A stretch of 44,020 bases of DNA, taken from positions 1 to 44,020 of the forward strand of contig NZ_NBIU01000014.1 of the NCBI RefSeq assembly GCF_003245365.1, read 5' to 3'. Within the stretch, counting starts at the first letter, position 1. Each line of letters begins with the position of its first letter. The notes below the pieces were generated by a model, which was given only the letters and a program-made list of their open reading frames with translations, had not been told where the DNA came from and ran no database searches. The position numbers and the translations under genes are program-made. Of this stretch, positions 33,900 to 42,917 are shown in pieces. The stretch is from Helicobacter valdiviensis (GTDB lineage Bacteria > Campylobacterota > Campylobacteria > Campylobacterales > Helicobacteraceae).

Positions 33900-35208
33900 G
33901 CAAGAAACTTGGAGAGAAATTACTAGAATGATAAATGCTTGTGCCATAGTTTTTGGCAAAATATTGCATTAAGAGTTTTTGGAGTGTGGGCTCTATGCTT
34001 GGATAAAACCATGCATTGTTACTAATGGCGATTAAAAAAGGTGGAGAATTTTTGTAAAATTCCTCGCGTGTGGCTTCATAGCAAATTGCAATATTAAAAG
34101 GGATATTGTCAATTTTTGCGGTATTAAAGGAGATATTTTGGGCTGTGCTAAAATCTTCCCCTCCTTTAAAAAAATGCGTATTAATCCACTTTGCAATAGG
34201 AGTGGGAAGTGGGATATTTTCTCCAAAAGGCACCAAGATAACTTTGTCAAAGATTTGCAATTGCCCTTTATTGAAAAGATAGGCACTATTGAAAGTTTGC
34301 TCCTTATCATTTCTTAGGGCGCCTGTTAAGATGATAATATCTTGACTAAAAGCTTTTAAATCTTCAAGTAAATTGGGATAGAGATTAAGGGCTAGTGGAA
34401 AAGTAGTTTCTGGTAAGATTACCATATCATAGCCTTCATTTTTGGCAAGTTTTATGTGATTGAAATTTGTTTGTATATGTGAGGCTAGATTATTTTTATC
34501 CCATTTTTGATCTTGTGGGATAGAGGTTTGGAGGGTTTTAATTTTTAGATGAGAGAGAGTAGGAGTTTTTGCAAGATTTAAATTAGAACTTCCAAGAAGA
34601 ATTAGAGAGCTTAAGAAAAAAACTCCTCCCATTTTATAGTATTTTTCAGCAAACATTTTTTGAGTAAGCATAATTATTAAGCAAAGACAAAAAAGTATGG
34701 TTTTAGAAGGCTCAAAATAGCTTGTAGTTAGCATAAGTTCTGGAATAAACCAATTAAACCCAAAAGGATGTAAAAAGCTTACAAGAACTAGCATTAAGGT
34801 GCGATAAAGTGGATTTTTAAAAAAACACATAAAATAAAAAATAATCCCATAAACTAATGCCACAAATAGCACAATAAATGGAATAAGATAGCTAAGATCA
34901 TAATATCTAAAGCTAAGCCCTATCCAATAAAACCAAAAAATACCTACGAATCCTCCACAAATAAAAGCACCAAATTTTTTAAGATGAAAATAAAAAGCAA
35001 GTGCTATTAGTGCAAAAATTGTAGAAAGAAGTGGGGGATTATAGCTCTTAAAAAAATGCTCCCAATAGATAAAGGCACTAAAAAAAATAGCACAAATAAA
35101 AGGGATAAACAATTTTTCATAAAGAGCGTGAGATTTTTTAAGCTCTTTTTTTGGGCTTTCTTTGTGGCTATTTGTTTTTTTTGTGTTTAATTTTAACCAA
35201 GTTTTCAT
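33889..35208 (-). CDS. lnt: apolipoprotein N-acyltransferase
   Basis: A 439-residue inner-membrane protein: about six helices, then a nitrilase-like periplasmic domain. Catalytic residues fit Glu in MVILPETTFPL, Lys in FDKVILVPFGENIPL and Cys in IAICYEATREEF. It adds the third acyl chain to the N-terminal cysteine of lipoproteins. The start follows directly on the yajQ stop (TAAATG on the minus strand), so the two form an operon. It ends within the convergent upstream gene. Confidence 0.92.
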   Translation of the reverse strand: MKTWLKLNTKKTNSHKESPKKELKKSHALYEKLFIPFICAIFFSAFIYWEHFFKSYNPPLLSTIFALIALAFYFHLKKFGAFICGGFVGIFWFYWIGLSFRYYDLSYLIPFIVLFVALVYGIIFYFMCFFKNPLYRTLMLVLVSFLHPFGFNWFIPELMLTTSYFEPSKTILFCLCLIIMLTQKMFAEKYYKMGGVFFLSSLILLGSSNLNLAKTPTLSHLKIKTLQTSIPQDQKWDKNNLASHIQTNFNHIKLAKNEGYDMVILPETTFPLALNLYPNLLEDLKAFSQDIIILTGALRNDKEQTFNSAYLFNKGQLQIFDKVILVPFGENIPLPTPIAKWINTHFFKGGEDFSTAQNISFNTAKIDNIPFNIAICYEATREEFYKNSPPFLIAISNNAWFYPSIEPTLQKLLMQYFAKNYGTSIYHSSNFSPSFLLTP

Positions 35209-35712
35209 TTATGCAAAATTTCCAAAACTAAGAGGATTTTCTAAATCTAATTTTTTAAGATGTGCAATTACTTTTTGTAGCTCATCAATATCCTTGGATT
35301 TTACGCGGATTTCATTGCCTAAAATTTGTGTTTGGACTTTGAATTTTTGGTTTTTAATTTCACTATTAATGGTTTTTAAGCTTTTATCTTCAAACACATC
35401 ATTAAGTTTGTAAGTAATTTTTGTATTACCACCACTTGCATTTTCATTTTTTATTTCTTTTAGGGATTTTAGTGATAGATTGCGTTTGATGAGCTTTGAA
35501 TCTAGAATATCTTTAAGTGTATTTGCCTTATTTTGACTTGTAGCAAGAATACTTAATGTCTTTTCTTTTTCATTAAAATTAAACTCTTTTGCCTTATCAT
35601 CTTTAAAATCAAAGCGGTTATTGATTTCTTTTTTTGCTTGTTCTAAAGCATTTTTAAACTCTTGAATATCAAGCTTTGAAGAGATGTCAAAACTATGTTC
35701 TTTTGCTGCCAT
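35209..35712 (-). CDS. yajQ: YajQ-family nucleotide-binding protein
   Basis: A 167-residue protein beginning AAKEHSFDISSKLDIQEFKNALEQAKKEINNRFDF, the standard YajQ start. It ends with VKSKDIDELQKVIAHLKKLDLENPLSFGNFA. YajQ proteins bind nucleotides (cyclic-di-GMP in some species), and their general role is unclear. The second in-frame ATG (35712) is chosen because the AAGGA site lies directly against the first one (35718) but six bases from the second. Confidence 0.93.
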   Translation of the reverse strand: MAAKEHSFDISSKLDIQEFKNALEQAKKEINNRFDFKDDKAKEFNFNEKEKTLSILATSQNKANTLKDILDSKLIKRNLSLKSLKEIKNENASGGNTKITYKLNDVFEDKSLKTINSEIKNQKFKVQTQILGNEIRVKSKDIDELQKVIAHLKKLDLENPLSFGNFA

Positions 35713-35734
35713 TTTCATTCCTTTTAGAAAATAA

Positions 35735-35740
35735 ATTATA
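35735..35740 (-). promoter_or_regulatory. -10 element for yajQ-lnt
   Basis: Minus-strand TATAAT (plus-strand ATTATA), about 23 bases upstream of the yajQ start, inside the divergent gap to cvpA. A further minus-strand TACAAT lies at 35746-35751. Motif evidence only. Confidence 0.4.
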
Positions 35741-35780
35741 ATTTTATTGTAACATAAAACTTTTTTATGCTACTTTTGTG

Positions 35781-35786
35781 TAAAAT
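35781..35786 (+). promoter_or_regulatory. -10 element for the cvpA operon
   Basis: TAAAAT preceded by TTTTGTG, 38 bases before ATG 35824, in the divergent gap. Likely drives cvpA-lysS-glyA and perhaps the two genes that follow. Motif evidence only. Confidence 0.45.
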
Positions 35787-35823
35787 ATCAAAAAGAATTA
35801 AATTTTATTGAGTATGAGGCTGC

Positions 35824-36414
35824 ATGAGTGAGTTAAATTATTTTGATATTATTGTTGGAATTATCATTGTTCTTTTAGGGCTTAAGGGAATTGTAAATGG
35901 TCTAATCCGTGAGTTTTTCGGAATTGTAGGGATTGTTGGGGGCGTTTATATTGCCTCTTTATTTTCTGATGATTTAGGAGCTTGGGTTAGTCAAAATGTG
36001 TATGAGTTTGCAAATCCATCTGCTGCTTCTTTAGTGGGTTTTTTAGTATTGCTTGTTTGTGTGTGGGGACTTTCTTTAGTGATTGCAGAGATTTTACACA
36101 AATTGATTTCTTTTAGTTCTTTAGTGATTATGGATAAGGCATTAGGGTTTGTGTTTGCTGTATTAAAAATTTCTGCAATTTTTGCAATAATTGTTTATGC
36201 ATTGAGTAAAATTGAACTTGTAAGTCATTTTAGTGAGAAATATACCAAAAACAGCATTCTTTATCCAACACTTTTGGAAGTTGGCTCTAGGATTATTCAT
36301 TTAGAAAGTTTGGAAGTAAATGGTGCAGGAGCAAAGATTGAAGCAACACAAGAAAAAGCAGAAGAAATAAAAGATAATGCACAAGAAACAGTGCAGTCAA
36401 TGTTTGAGGAGTAG
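35824..36414 (+). CDS. cvpA: CvpA-family membrane protein
   Basis: A 196-residue protein with four helices in the CvpA layout: YFDIIVGIIIVLLGLKGIVNGLIREFFGIVGIVGGVYIASLF at the start, LVGFLVLLVCVWGLSLVIAEIL, and MDKALGFVFAVLKISAIFAIIVYAL. A charged, alanine-rich tail follows (AKIEATQEKAEEIKDNAQETVQSMFEE). CvpA is needed for colicin V production in E. coli; its native role is envelope related. lysS starts 3 bases after its stop, the order also known from H. pylori. Confidence 0.88.
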   Translation: MSELNYFDIIVGIIIVLLGLKGIVNGLIREFFGIVGIVGGVYIASLFSDDLGAWVSQNVYEFANPSAASLVGFLVLLVCVWGLSLVIAEILHKLISFSSLVIMDKALGFVFAVLKISAIFAIIVYALSKIELVSHFSEKYTKNSILYPTLLEVGSRIIHLESLEVNGAGAKIEATQEKAEEIKDNAQETVQSMFEE

Positions 36415-36417
36415 GAA

Positions 36418-37926
36418 TTGTTTTTAGATGATATTTATGTAAAACAAAGAATCCAAAAAGCACAAAATTTAAGGGAGCTTGGAATAAACCCTTATGCAAA
36501 TGCTGTGCAAAAAGGACAAAGCACAAAGGAATTTTTGGAGGCTTTTAAAGATTTAAAAGAAAAAAGCGAAGAAGAACGAAAAGATACTTCAAAAACTTCA
36601 CAGGTTATAGGCAGAATTAAATTTATTCGCCTTATGGGTAAGGCTGCTTTTATTAAAATTGAAGATTATACAGGGATTTTGCAAATTTATTTATCTTCTA
36701 ATGAATTAAGTGAAGGTTTTACGCATTTTAAAAAATATATTGAAGTAGGCGATATAGTTGTGGCAAAAGGTTTTCCTTTTGTAACAAAAACAGGTGAGCT
36801 TAGTATGCATGCATTAGAATTTAGTCTATTGACTAAAGCTATCAGTCCTTTGCCAGAAAAATATCATGGTTTAGTGGATATTGAAATGCGTTATCGTCAA
36901 AGATATTTAGATTTAATTATGAATAAAGAAGTGCGCGATAGCTTTGCATTGCGTTCTCAAATTGTTTCTAATGTAAGAAGATTTTTTGAAGAAAAAGAGT
37001 TTTTGGAAGTAGAAACTCCTATGATGCATCCTATTCCAGGGGGTGCTAATGCAAAACCTTTTGTAACTTACCATAATGCTCTTAATGTAGAGCGTTATTT
37101 AAGAATTGCTCCTGAACTTTATCTAAAACGCTTGATTGTGGGCGGATTTGAAGCAGTTTTTGAAATCAATAGAAACTTTAGAAATGAGGGAATGGATCAT
37201 TCTCATAATCCTGAATTTACTATGATTGAATTTTATTGGGCACATAAAAATTATAAAGATTTGATGAAGCTTACAGAAGAGCTTTTTGCATATCTTTTAG
37301 AAAAGTTAAATTTGCCTACTAAAATTATCTTTAATGAAAAAGAAATTGATTTAGGCAATTTTAAGCAGATTTCTTATGTGGATTCTTTGGTGCAAATTGG
37401 TGGTGTTCCACAAGAAGTTGCTATGAATGAAGATAAGCTTTATGAATATCTTTTAAGTAAGGGCGTGAAGCTAGAAAGCAAAATGGAGTTAGGCAAGTTA
37501 CAAAGTGAAGCCTTTGATGCTTTTGTAGAGGATAAATTGATTAATCCTACTTTTATTACAGATTTTCCTATTGCTATTAGTCCTCTTGCGCGAGCAAATG
37601 ATGATAATCCAGAAATTGCTGATAGATTTGAATTATTTATTGGTGGAAGTGAAATTGCCAATGGATTTAGTGAGCTTAATGATCCTCTAGATCAACTAGA
37701 GCGTTTCAAGGCTCAAGTGGCAGCAAAAGAGGCAGGCGATGAGGAAGCACAGTATATGGATGAAGATTATGTGATGGCACTCTCTTATGGTATGCCTCCA
37801 ACTGCAGGGGAAGGAATTGGGATAGATCGTCTTGTGATGCTTTTAACGGGCAATGTTAGCATTAAAGATGTAATTTTGTTCCCAGCATTAAAACCACAAA
37901 AAAAAGAAACCACAACAAAGGAATAA
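36418..37926 (+). CDS. lysS: lysyl-tRNA synthetase, class II
   Basis: A 502-residue class II enzyme. The N-terminal OB fold ([29 protein letters not shown]) binds the anticodon. The catalytic domain has [12 protein letters not shown] (motif 1 region), [28 protein letters not shown] (motif 2) and [13 protein letters not shown] (motif 3). Start is TTG 36418 after a GAGGAG sequence. Confidence 0.97.
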   Translation: MFLDDIYVKQRIQKAQNLRELGINPYANAVQKGQSTKEFLEAFKDLKEKSEEERKDTSKTSQVIGRIKFIRLMGKAAFIKIEDYTGILQIYLSSNELSEGFTHFKKYIEVGDIVVAKGFPFVTKTGELSMHALEFSLLTKAISPLPEKYHGLVDIEMRYRQRYLDLIMNKEVRDSFALRSQIVSNVRRFFEEKEFLEVETPMMHPIPGGANAKPFVTYHNALNVERYLRIAPELYLKRLIVGGFEAVFEINRNFRNEGMDHSHNPEFTMIEFYWAHKNYKDLMKLTEELFAYLLEKLNLPTKIIFNEKEIDLGNFKQISYVDSLVQIGGVPQEVAMNEDKLYEYLLSKGVKLESKMELGKLQSEAFDAFVEDKLINPTFITDFPIAISPLARANDDNPEIADRFELFIGGSEIANGFSELNDPLDQLERFKAQVAAKEAGDEEAQYMDEDYVMALSYGMPPTAGEGIGIDRLVMLLTGNVSIKDVILFPALKPQKKETTTKE

Positions 37927-37928
37927 TA

Positions 37929-39179
37929 ATGAGCTATTTACTAGAGCAAACCGATAAAGAAATTTTTGATTATATTCAGTGTGAATTAGAGCGTCAAAAT
38001 ACGCATTTAGAAATGATTGCAAGTGAAAATTTTACTTTTCCAAGTGTTATGGAAGCTATGGGTAGTGTGCTCACTAACAAATATGCAGAAGGCTATCCTT
38101 ATAAGCGTTATTATGGTGGCTGTGAATTTGTAGATAAGATTGAGGAGTTAGCAATTAATCGGGCTAAAAAGCTTTTTGGCTGTGAGTTTGCAAATGTTCA
38201 GCCTCATGCGGGTTCTCAAGCTAATGCGGCTGTGTATGCAGCATTATTAAAGCCTTATGATAAAATTTTAGGTATGGATTTAAGCCATGGAGGGCATTTA
38301 ACCCATGGTGCTAAAGTAAGCACTAGCGGACAAATGTATCAAAGTTTCTTTTATGGTGTAGAGCTTGATGGGCGTATCAATTATGATAAAGTAGAAGAAA
38401 TTGCAAAAAGTGTTAAGCCAAATCTCATTGTGTGTGGCTTTAGTGCTTATTCAAGAGAGCTAGATTTTCAAAGATTTAGTGAAATTGCTAAGAGTGTAGG
38501 GGCAATTTTGATGGCAGATATTGCTCATGTAGCAGGTCTTGTAGTAGCAGGTGAATACCCAAATCCATTCCCTTATGCAGATGTGGTAACAACCACAACA
38601 CACAAGACATTAAGAGGACCTAGGGGAGGATTGATTTTAACCAACAATGAAGAATATGCTAAAAAGATTGATAAAGCAGTTTTCCCAGGAATGCAGGGGG
38701 GGCCACTTATGCATGTGATTGCAGGAAAGGCAGTAGGTTTTGGAGAAAATTTAAAGCCTGCTTGGAAAGAATATGCTAAGCAGGTTAAAATTAATGCAAA
38801 GATTTTAGCAAGCACACTTATGCAAAGAGGTTATAAGATTGTAAGTGATGGGACTGATAATCATCTTGTGTTATTATCTTTATTAGACAAAGATTTTAGT
38901 GGTAAAGATGCAGATTTAGCATTAGGTAATGCAGGAATTACTGTAAATAAAAATACAGTTCCAGGAGAGAGTCGCAGTCCTTTTGTAACAAGTGGTGTAA
39001 GGATTGGATCGCCAGCACTTACTGCAAGGGGCTTCAAAGAAAAAGAATTTGAAATTGTCGCACAAAAAATTGCAGATGTGTTAGATGATATACAAAATAT
39101 ACAAAAACAAGAGCAAATAAAAAATGAATTAAAGGAACTTGCGTTACAATTTCCTGTATATAATAAGGCAATATTTTAA
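37929..39179 (+). CDS. glyA: serine hydroxymethyltransferase
   Basis: A 416-residue PLP enzyme: [31 protein letters not shown] at the start, [34 protein letters not shown] with the PLP lysine, and [30 protein letters not shown]. It makes glycine and methylene-tetrahydrofolate from serine. It follows lysS by two bases. Confidence 0.98.
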   Translation: MSYLLEQTDKEIFDYIQCELERQNTHLEMIASENFTFPSVMEAMGSVLTNKYAEGYPYKRYYGGCEFVDKIEELAINRAKKLFGCEFANVQPHAGSQANAAVYAALLKPYDKILGMDLSHGGHLTHGAKVSTSGQMYQSFFYGVELDGRINYDKVEEIAKSVKPNLIVCGFSAYSRELDFQRFSEIAKSVGAILMADIAHVAGLVVAGEYPNPFPYADVVTTTTHKTLRGPRGGLILTNNEEYAKKIDKAVFPGMQGGPLMHVIAGKAVGFGENLKPAWKEYAKQVKINAKILASTLMQRGYKIVSDGTDNHLVLLSLLDKDFSGKDADLALGNAGITVNKNTVPGESRSPFVTSGVRIGSPALTARGFKEKEFEIVAQKIADVLDDIQNIQKQEQIKNELKELALQFPVYNKAIF

Positions 39180-39199
39180 TAAAAGGGAAGCTAGAGTAA

Positions 39200-39745
39200 A
39201 TGGTTACAGAATTAGATTTAAAACTGATTAAGATGATTACTTCGCATTATTGGATGAAACAAAGTGGAATTGGGCAAAAGATCCATCATAATGGCAGAAT
39301 TTTTTATGATAAATTTCAAAAAGTAGAAGAGCCTTTAAGTAGGAATTTATTGCAAAGTCATTTTAAAAAGGAAATTACCATTGCTCATTCTCTTTTTAAT
39401 GCACAAGATAAGGTAGAGAATATTGTGTTTGATTATAATGGGTTTAATGCGGAGCGTTTTTGGCATAGAGCACAGCTTCTTTTGCGTGAAGAGGGGTTTA
39501 TTAACTTTACTGCTTATGAAACAAAAACTCCAGGACATTTGCATTTATATGTGCATAAAGGACACACCACTTTTCAAGAGGCCTGTCAATTGGCTAAAGT
39601 TTTGGGGGCGAAGTTGGCACAAAAAATGCCTACAGAATGGAAAATGTTTCCTTCGCTTGATATTCCTAAAAACTACAATATTTTAGTGGTTCCTTATGGA
39701 GTGTATAACAAAGAACGCGGTGCTTCATGGTCAAGACATATGTAA
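39200..39745 (+). CDS. DUF1882-family protein
   Basis: A 181-residue protein conserved in Helicobacter and Campylobacter directly after glyA. Recognisable parts are [28 protein letters not shown], a region of conserved aromatic residues ([20 protein letters not shown]) and [40 protein letters not shown]. The function is unknown. Confidence 0.82.
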   Translation: MVTELDLKLIKMITSHYWMKQSGIGQKIHHNGRIFYDKFQKVEEPLSRNLLQSHFKKEITIAHSLFNAQDKVENIVFDYNGFNAERFWHRAQLLLREEGFINFTAYETKTPGHLHLYVHKGHTTFQEACQLAKVLGAKLAQKMPTEWKMFPSLDIPKNYNILVVPYGVYNKERGASWSRHM

Positions 39746-39760
39746 ATTAAAGGAGAAAAA

Positions 39761-40519
39761 ATGTCAGAAATCAAAATCAATAAAGAAGAAAAAGAAGAAG
39801 AGATTGAGTTAAACGATTTGTTAATTAGCGATGCAGAAGGAGAAGAAATAAAATCTAGTTCTAGTAAAAAGATTATGTTGCTTGGAGCAATTGTTGTTAT
39901 TTTGTTTGCAGCAATTATCTTTATTATCTATCTTATGCAGGGAGATGATAATGCTAAAAATGCAAATACGCAGGCTCCTATGCAAACAGAGAAAGTGGAA
40001 ATGCCACAGAATCTACCACCTATGCAGGCACAAGATGATAAACAAATTCCAATTAATACAAATACAAATACAGAAACTAGCAATACTGATGAACAATTTC
40101 AAAGAATTATTGATCAAATCAAATCACAACAAGCAGGTAATGTAGCAAGTAATACACAAGCTCCCAATGCACAAGAACCTGCAAAACCAAAAGAGCCTAT
40201 CGCGCAAAACAAACCTAAAGAAGAAGTTAAAAGCCCTAAGGATACCTTTAAACAAATACAAGCAAATAGCCCACAAGAACAAGGAACAGAGGCTACTAAA
40301 GGTTTTTATATTCAAGTGGGTTCTTTTAGTAAATATTCTCCTAATAAGCAATTAATGAATGCGATTTCAAAAGAACAGCTTAGTTATCGTATGCAAAAAG
40401 CGGGAGATACCAATAGGCTTTTAATAGGTCCTTTTAATACAAAGGCAGAAGCTAAAGGAAAATTAGAGGAGATTAAGGCTAAAATCAATAAAGATGCCTT
40501 TATTAAAGAGATTAAATAA
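39761..40519 (+). CDS. SPOR-domain membrane protein
   Basis: A 252-residue protein. A charged cytoplasmic head precedes one membrane helix at about residues 39-60 (KIMLLGAIVVILFAAIIFIIYLM). A long Asn/Gln/Pro/Lys-rich linker follows, then a C-terminal SPOR domain (GFYIQVGSFSKYSPNKQLMNAI, ending LLIGPFNTKAEAKGKLEEIK). SPOR domains bind denuded peptidoglycan at division sites, so a cell-envelope or division role is likely. It lies after DUF1882 with an AAAGGAG site. Confidence 0.88.
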   Translation: MSEIKINKEEKEEEIELNDLLISDAEGEEIKSSSSKKIMLLGAIVVILFAAIIFIIYLMQGDDNAKNANTQAPMQTEKVEMPQNLPPMQAQDDKQIPINTNTNTETSNTDEQFQRIIDQIKSQQAGNVASNTQAPNAQEPAKPKEPIAQNKPKEEVKSPKDTFKQIQANSPQEQGTEATKGFYIQVGSFSKYSPNKQLMNAISKEQLSYRMQKAGDTNRLLIGPFNTKAEAKGKLEEIKAKINKDAFIKEIK

Positions 40520-40528
40520 TCTCTTTAA
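40503..40528. terminator. bidirectional hairpin between the SPOR gene and prmC
   Basis: AAAGAGATTA (40505-40514) and TAATCTCTTT (40517-40526) are perfect inverse complements, extended by two further pairs outward. The hairpin spans the last codons of the SPOR gene and lies just past the prmC stop on the other strand. Its place between convergent genes suggests a shared terminator, though neither side has a clear T run. Confidence 0.5.
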
Positions 40529-40532
40529 AGGC

Positions 40533-41357
40533 TTAAAATTCTAAAATAAAACCTCTATCTAATTGTGCTAAATCTTTATAAAAAACTAAATTTTTATAAT
40601 TGAATTTTTGTGCATAGTTATAAATACTTTCTTTTTGATCATAACCCATTTCGCAAATTACAAAAGGAATTTCTAAAAAATAAGCCAAATCTATGAGATG
40701 GCATAGGATTTCATCGCCTCTTTTCCCTCCAAAAAGAGCAATGCTGGGCTCATAATCTAAAGGTTTTGGTAAAATAAAACCTTCTTTAATGTAAGGTGGA
40801 TTTGAAATGAGCAAATCAAAAGACTTTTTTTTGCCACCATTAAAGTCCAGATAAGCACTTTTGTGTAAAGTTAGATTGGAAACTTGAAATTTTTCTTTAT
40901 TAACAAAAGCATTAAATAGTGCTTCAGAAGAAATGTCGCTTGCTTGAAATATGCAAGAGGGTAGTATTTTAGCTAAAGTGATGCTTAAAATCCCACTTCC
41001 TATCCCCACTTCTGCGATATTTTTAAGATTGTTTTTTTGTATGGTTTGCAATGCTAAATCTACCAATATTTCACTTTCAGGGCGTGGAATTAACGCTCCA
41101 TGTGAGATATAAAATTCGTTAGAATAAAAACTCACTTTTTCTATAATATATTCTATAGGCTCATATTTTTGACGCCTTTTGATAAAATTTAAAAATCTTT
41201 TTTGCGTAAAGTCATCTAATGGTTCTAAAAAATGTGTGTGAAGATAAATTCTCTCAACTCCCAAAGCATAAGCAAGAAGCAATTCAGCTTCTAAAAGATT
41301 CCTTGAAAAGTTTGCTAACTTGCTAGCTCCTAATTGTAAAGCTTCTTTAATAAGCAT
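40533..41357 (-). CDS. prmC: peptide chain release factor N5-glutamine methyltransferase
   Basis: A 274-residue protein with an N-terminal helical domain and a SAM fold. EPIEYIIEKVSFYSNEFYISHGALIPRPESEILV is the conserved linker, IAEVGIGSGILSITLAKIL motif I and LLISNPPYIKEG the catalytic NPPY. It methylates the glutamine of the GGQ loop in release factors. The start overlaps the stop of the M48 protease gene by one base (TAATG), a pairing also known from H. pylori. Confidence 0.93.
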   Translation of the reverse strand: MLIKEALQLGASKLANFSRNLLEAELLLAYALGVERIYLHTHFLEPLDDFTQKRFLNFIKRRQKYEPIEYIIEKVSFYSNEFYISHGALIPRPESEILVDLALQTIQKNNLKNIAEVGIGSGILSITLAKILPSCIFQASDISSEALFNAFVNKEKFQVSNLTLHKSAYLDFNGGKKKSFDLLISNPPYIKEGFILPKPLDYEPSIALFGGKRGDEILCHLIDLAYFLEIPFVICEMGYDQKESIYNYAQKFNYKNLVFYKDLAQLDRGFILEF

Positions 41358-42574
41358 TAAGAGAGTGCCATTTTTTCACAATTTAGTGCAATAAGTCTTG
41401 CCATAAGGGGAGGGTGGCTATAATAAAATCTCATATAAAGCGGATGTGAAAGTGGAAAGGAATTGTTTTCTTTAACTAATACTAGTAGTGCTTTTGCTAA
41501 GTCTTCATTGCTTGTTAATTGTGCTCCAAATTTGTCTGCGTTAAATTCATTTTTGCAACTAAAAAAGCTAAAAATAGGCATAAAATAAAAACCTATTAAA
41601 TTGCTAAAAAGAAGCAAAAAGATAATAAAAATATGGGGGGAAGATTCTAGATTTGCCAAAGAGAAAATTCCATAAGGGAGATTACCGATGGTAAAAAATA
41701 AGATGCTTAATAAAACAACCATAAAGCCTATCATCTTGTATATATCATTATGTTTAAAATGTCCTAGCTCATGTCCTAGAACAGCCAAGAGAGAGTTTTT
41801 GGAAATTTTTTCAATGAGAGTATCAAATAAAACAACCCGTTTTGTTTTGCCAAATCCTGCAAAATAGGCATTCAATCTCCCATCTCTTTTGGAAGCATCC
41901 ATTACAAAAACACCACTTGAATGAAATCCTACCTTTTTTAATAAATCCTGTATGGATTGTTTTAAATCTTCATCTTCTAAAGGAGTGAATTTATTAAATA
42001 AAGGGGCTATAAGAGTAGGATAAAGGAGGTTGGTAGCCAAAATGAGGGTAACACTTAAAAGCAATGCATAAAGCCACCAATTTGTAATATTGCTAATAAT
42101 AAAAACAAATGCAAATAATAAGGCTCCTCCAATAATTATGAGAAGCATGAAAGATTTTAAAGTATCTATAATAAAGAGTTTTAAACCTCCTTTGGCAAAG
42201 CCAAACTTTTTATCCACCACTAAAGTTTTATAAGCAGAAAAGGGAAGAGAAATTAAAGATTGAAAAAGCAAGAATATAAGAACAAATAAAACACTGCACA
42301 AAAGGGGTGAGCTAGCATTTAAAGAGTCAAGTTGGGATTGTAAAAAATTTAATCCAAATAAAAGCCAAAAACCTAGTAAAAAAAGATCTAAAATATTTTC
42401 AAACAAAGATATTTTTTCTTTAATAATTGCATAATTTGCAGCTTTAATAAAATCATTAGCAGGTAGAATATAGGCGGGTTTATTTTTTTCTTTGGAGAGA
42501 AAATTAAGCTGCATAAGACTTAAGATGAGTTTTGGTAAGCTTAAAAATAATCCATAAAATATTACTAAAGACAA
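41357..42574 (-). CDS. M48-family (Ste24/HtpX-like) membrane zinc metalloprotease
   Basis: A 405-residue protein with several membrane helices. The zinc motif is LAVLGHELGHFKHNDIYK (HExxH), and the third ligand glutamate is in CKNEFNADKFGAQL. VFVMDASKRDGRLNAYFAGFGKTKRVVLFDTLI is the conserved Ste24 segment before the motif. Bacterial members degrade misfolded membrane proteins. Start is TTG 42574 after an AAAGGA site; an ATG is absent at this end. Confidence 0.92.
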   Translation of the reverse strand: MSLVIFYGLFLSLPKLILSLMQLNFLSKEKNKPAYILPANDFIKAANYAIIKEKISLFENILDLFLLGFWLLFGLNFLQSQLDSLNASSPLLCSVLFVLIFLLFQSLISLPFSAYKTLVVDKKFGFAKGGLKLFIIDTLKSFMLLIIIGGALLFAFVFIISNITNWWLYALLLSVTLILATNLLYPTLIAPLFNKFTPLEDEDLKQSIQDLLKKVGFHSSGVFVMDASKRDGRLNAYFAGFGKTKRVVLFDTLIEKISKNSLLAVLGHELGHFKHNDIYKMIGFMVVLLSILFFTIGNLPYGIFSLANLESSPHIFIIFLLLFSNLIGFYFMPIFSFFSCKNEFNADKFGAQLTSNEDLAKALLVLVKENNSFPLSHPLYMRFYYSHPPLMARLIALNCEKMALS

Positions 42575-42917
42575 TAAAAATCCTTTAAAATAAATTTCGT
42601 AATTATATAGTTTTCTTTCTTAAAAACATTAGCTTTAATTTTTTATTTTTTTGTCAATTTTATTCTATTTTAAAAATTTAAATCTAGTTTGATTGTCGGT
42701 AACAAAATGTTATAAACACCTATATATCAGTGTTTGCCTTTTATTGAGAAAATATTTTTTAAATCTTTTAATACCCTAAAAGAAAAGTTTAAGATGACTG
42801 TGCTAGAATAACCTTAATCATAAAAAAGTTTTTAATTTATAAAATCTTGATAAAAATGGATTTTTAATATTAATAAATGAATTTTTGTAATGGTATTAAA
42901 ATTTTAAGGAGGACAAA
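42575..42917. other. 343-bp divergent intergenic region with promoters and inverted repeats
   Basis: Very AT-rich. For the minus-strand protease gene there is a TATAAT at 42602-42607 (complement). For the chemoreceptor gene an extended -10, TGCTAGAAT, lies at 42801-42809, giving a leader of roughly 100 bases. Two dyads lie between: TAACAAAATGTTA (42700-42712) and AAACAC...GTGTTT (42714-42735). No open frame of note and no RNA gene was recognised. Confidence 0.5.
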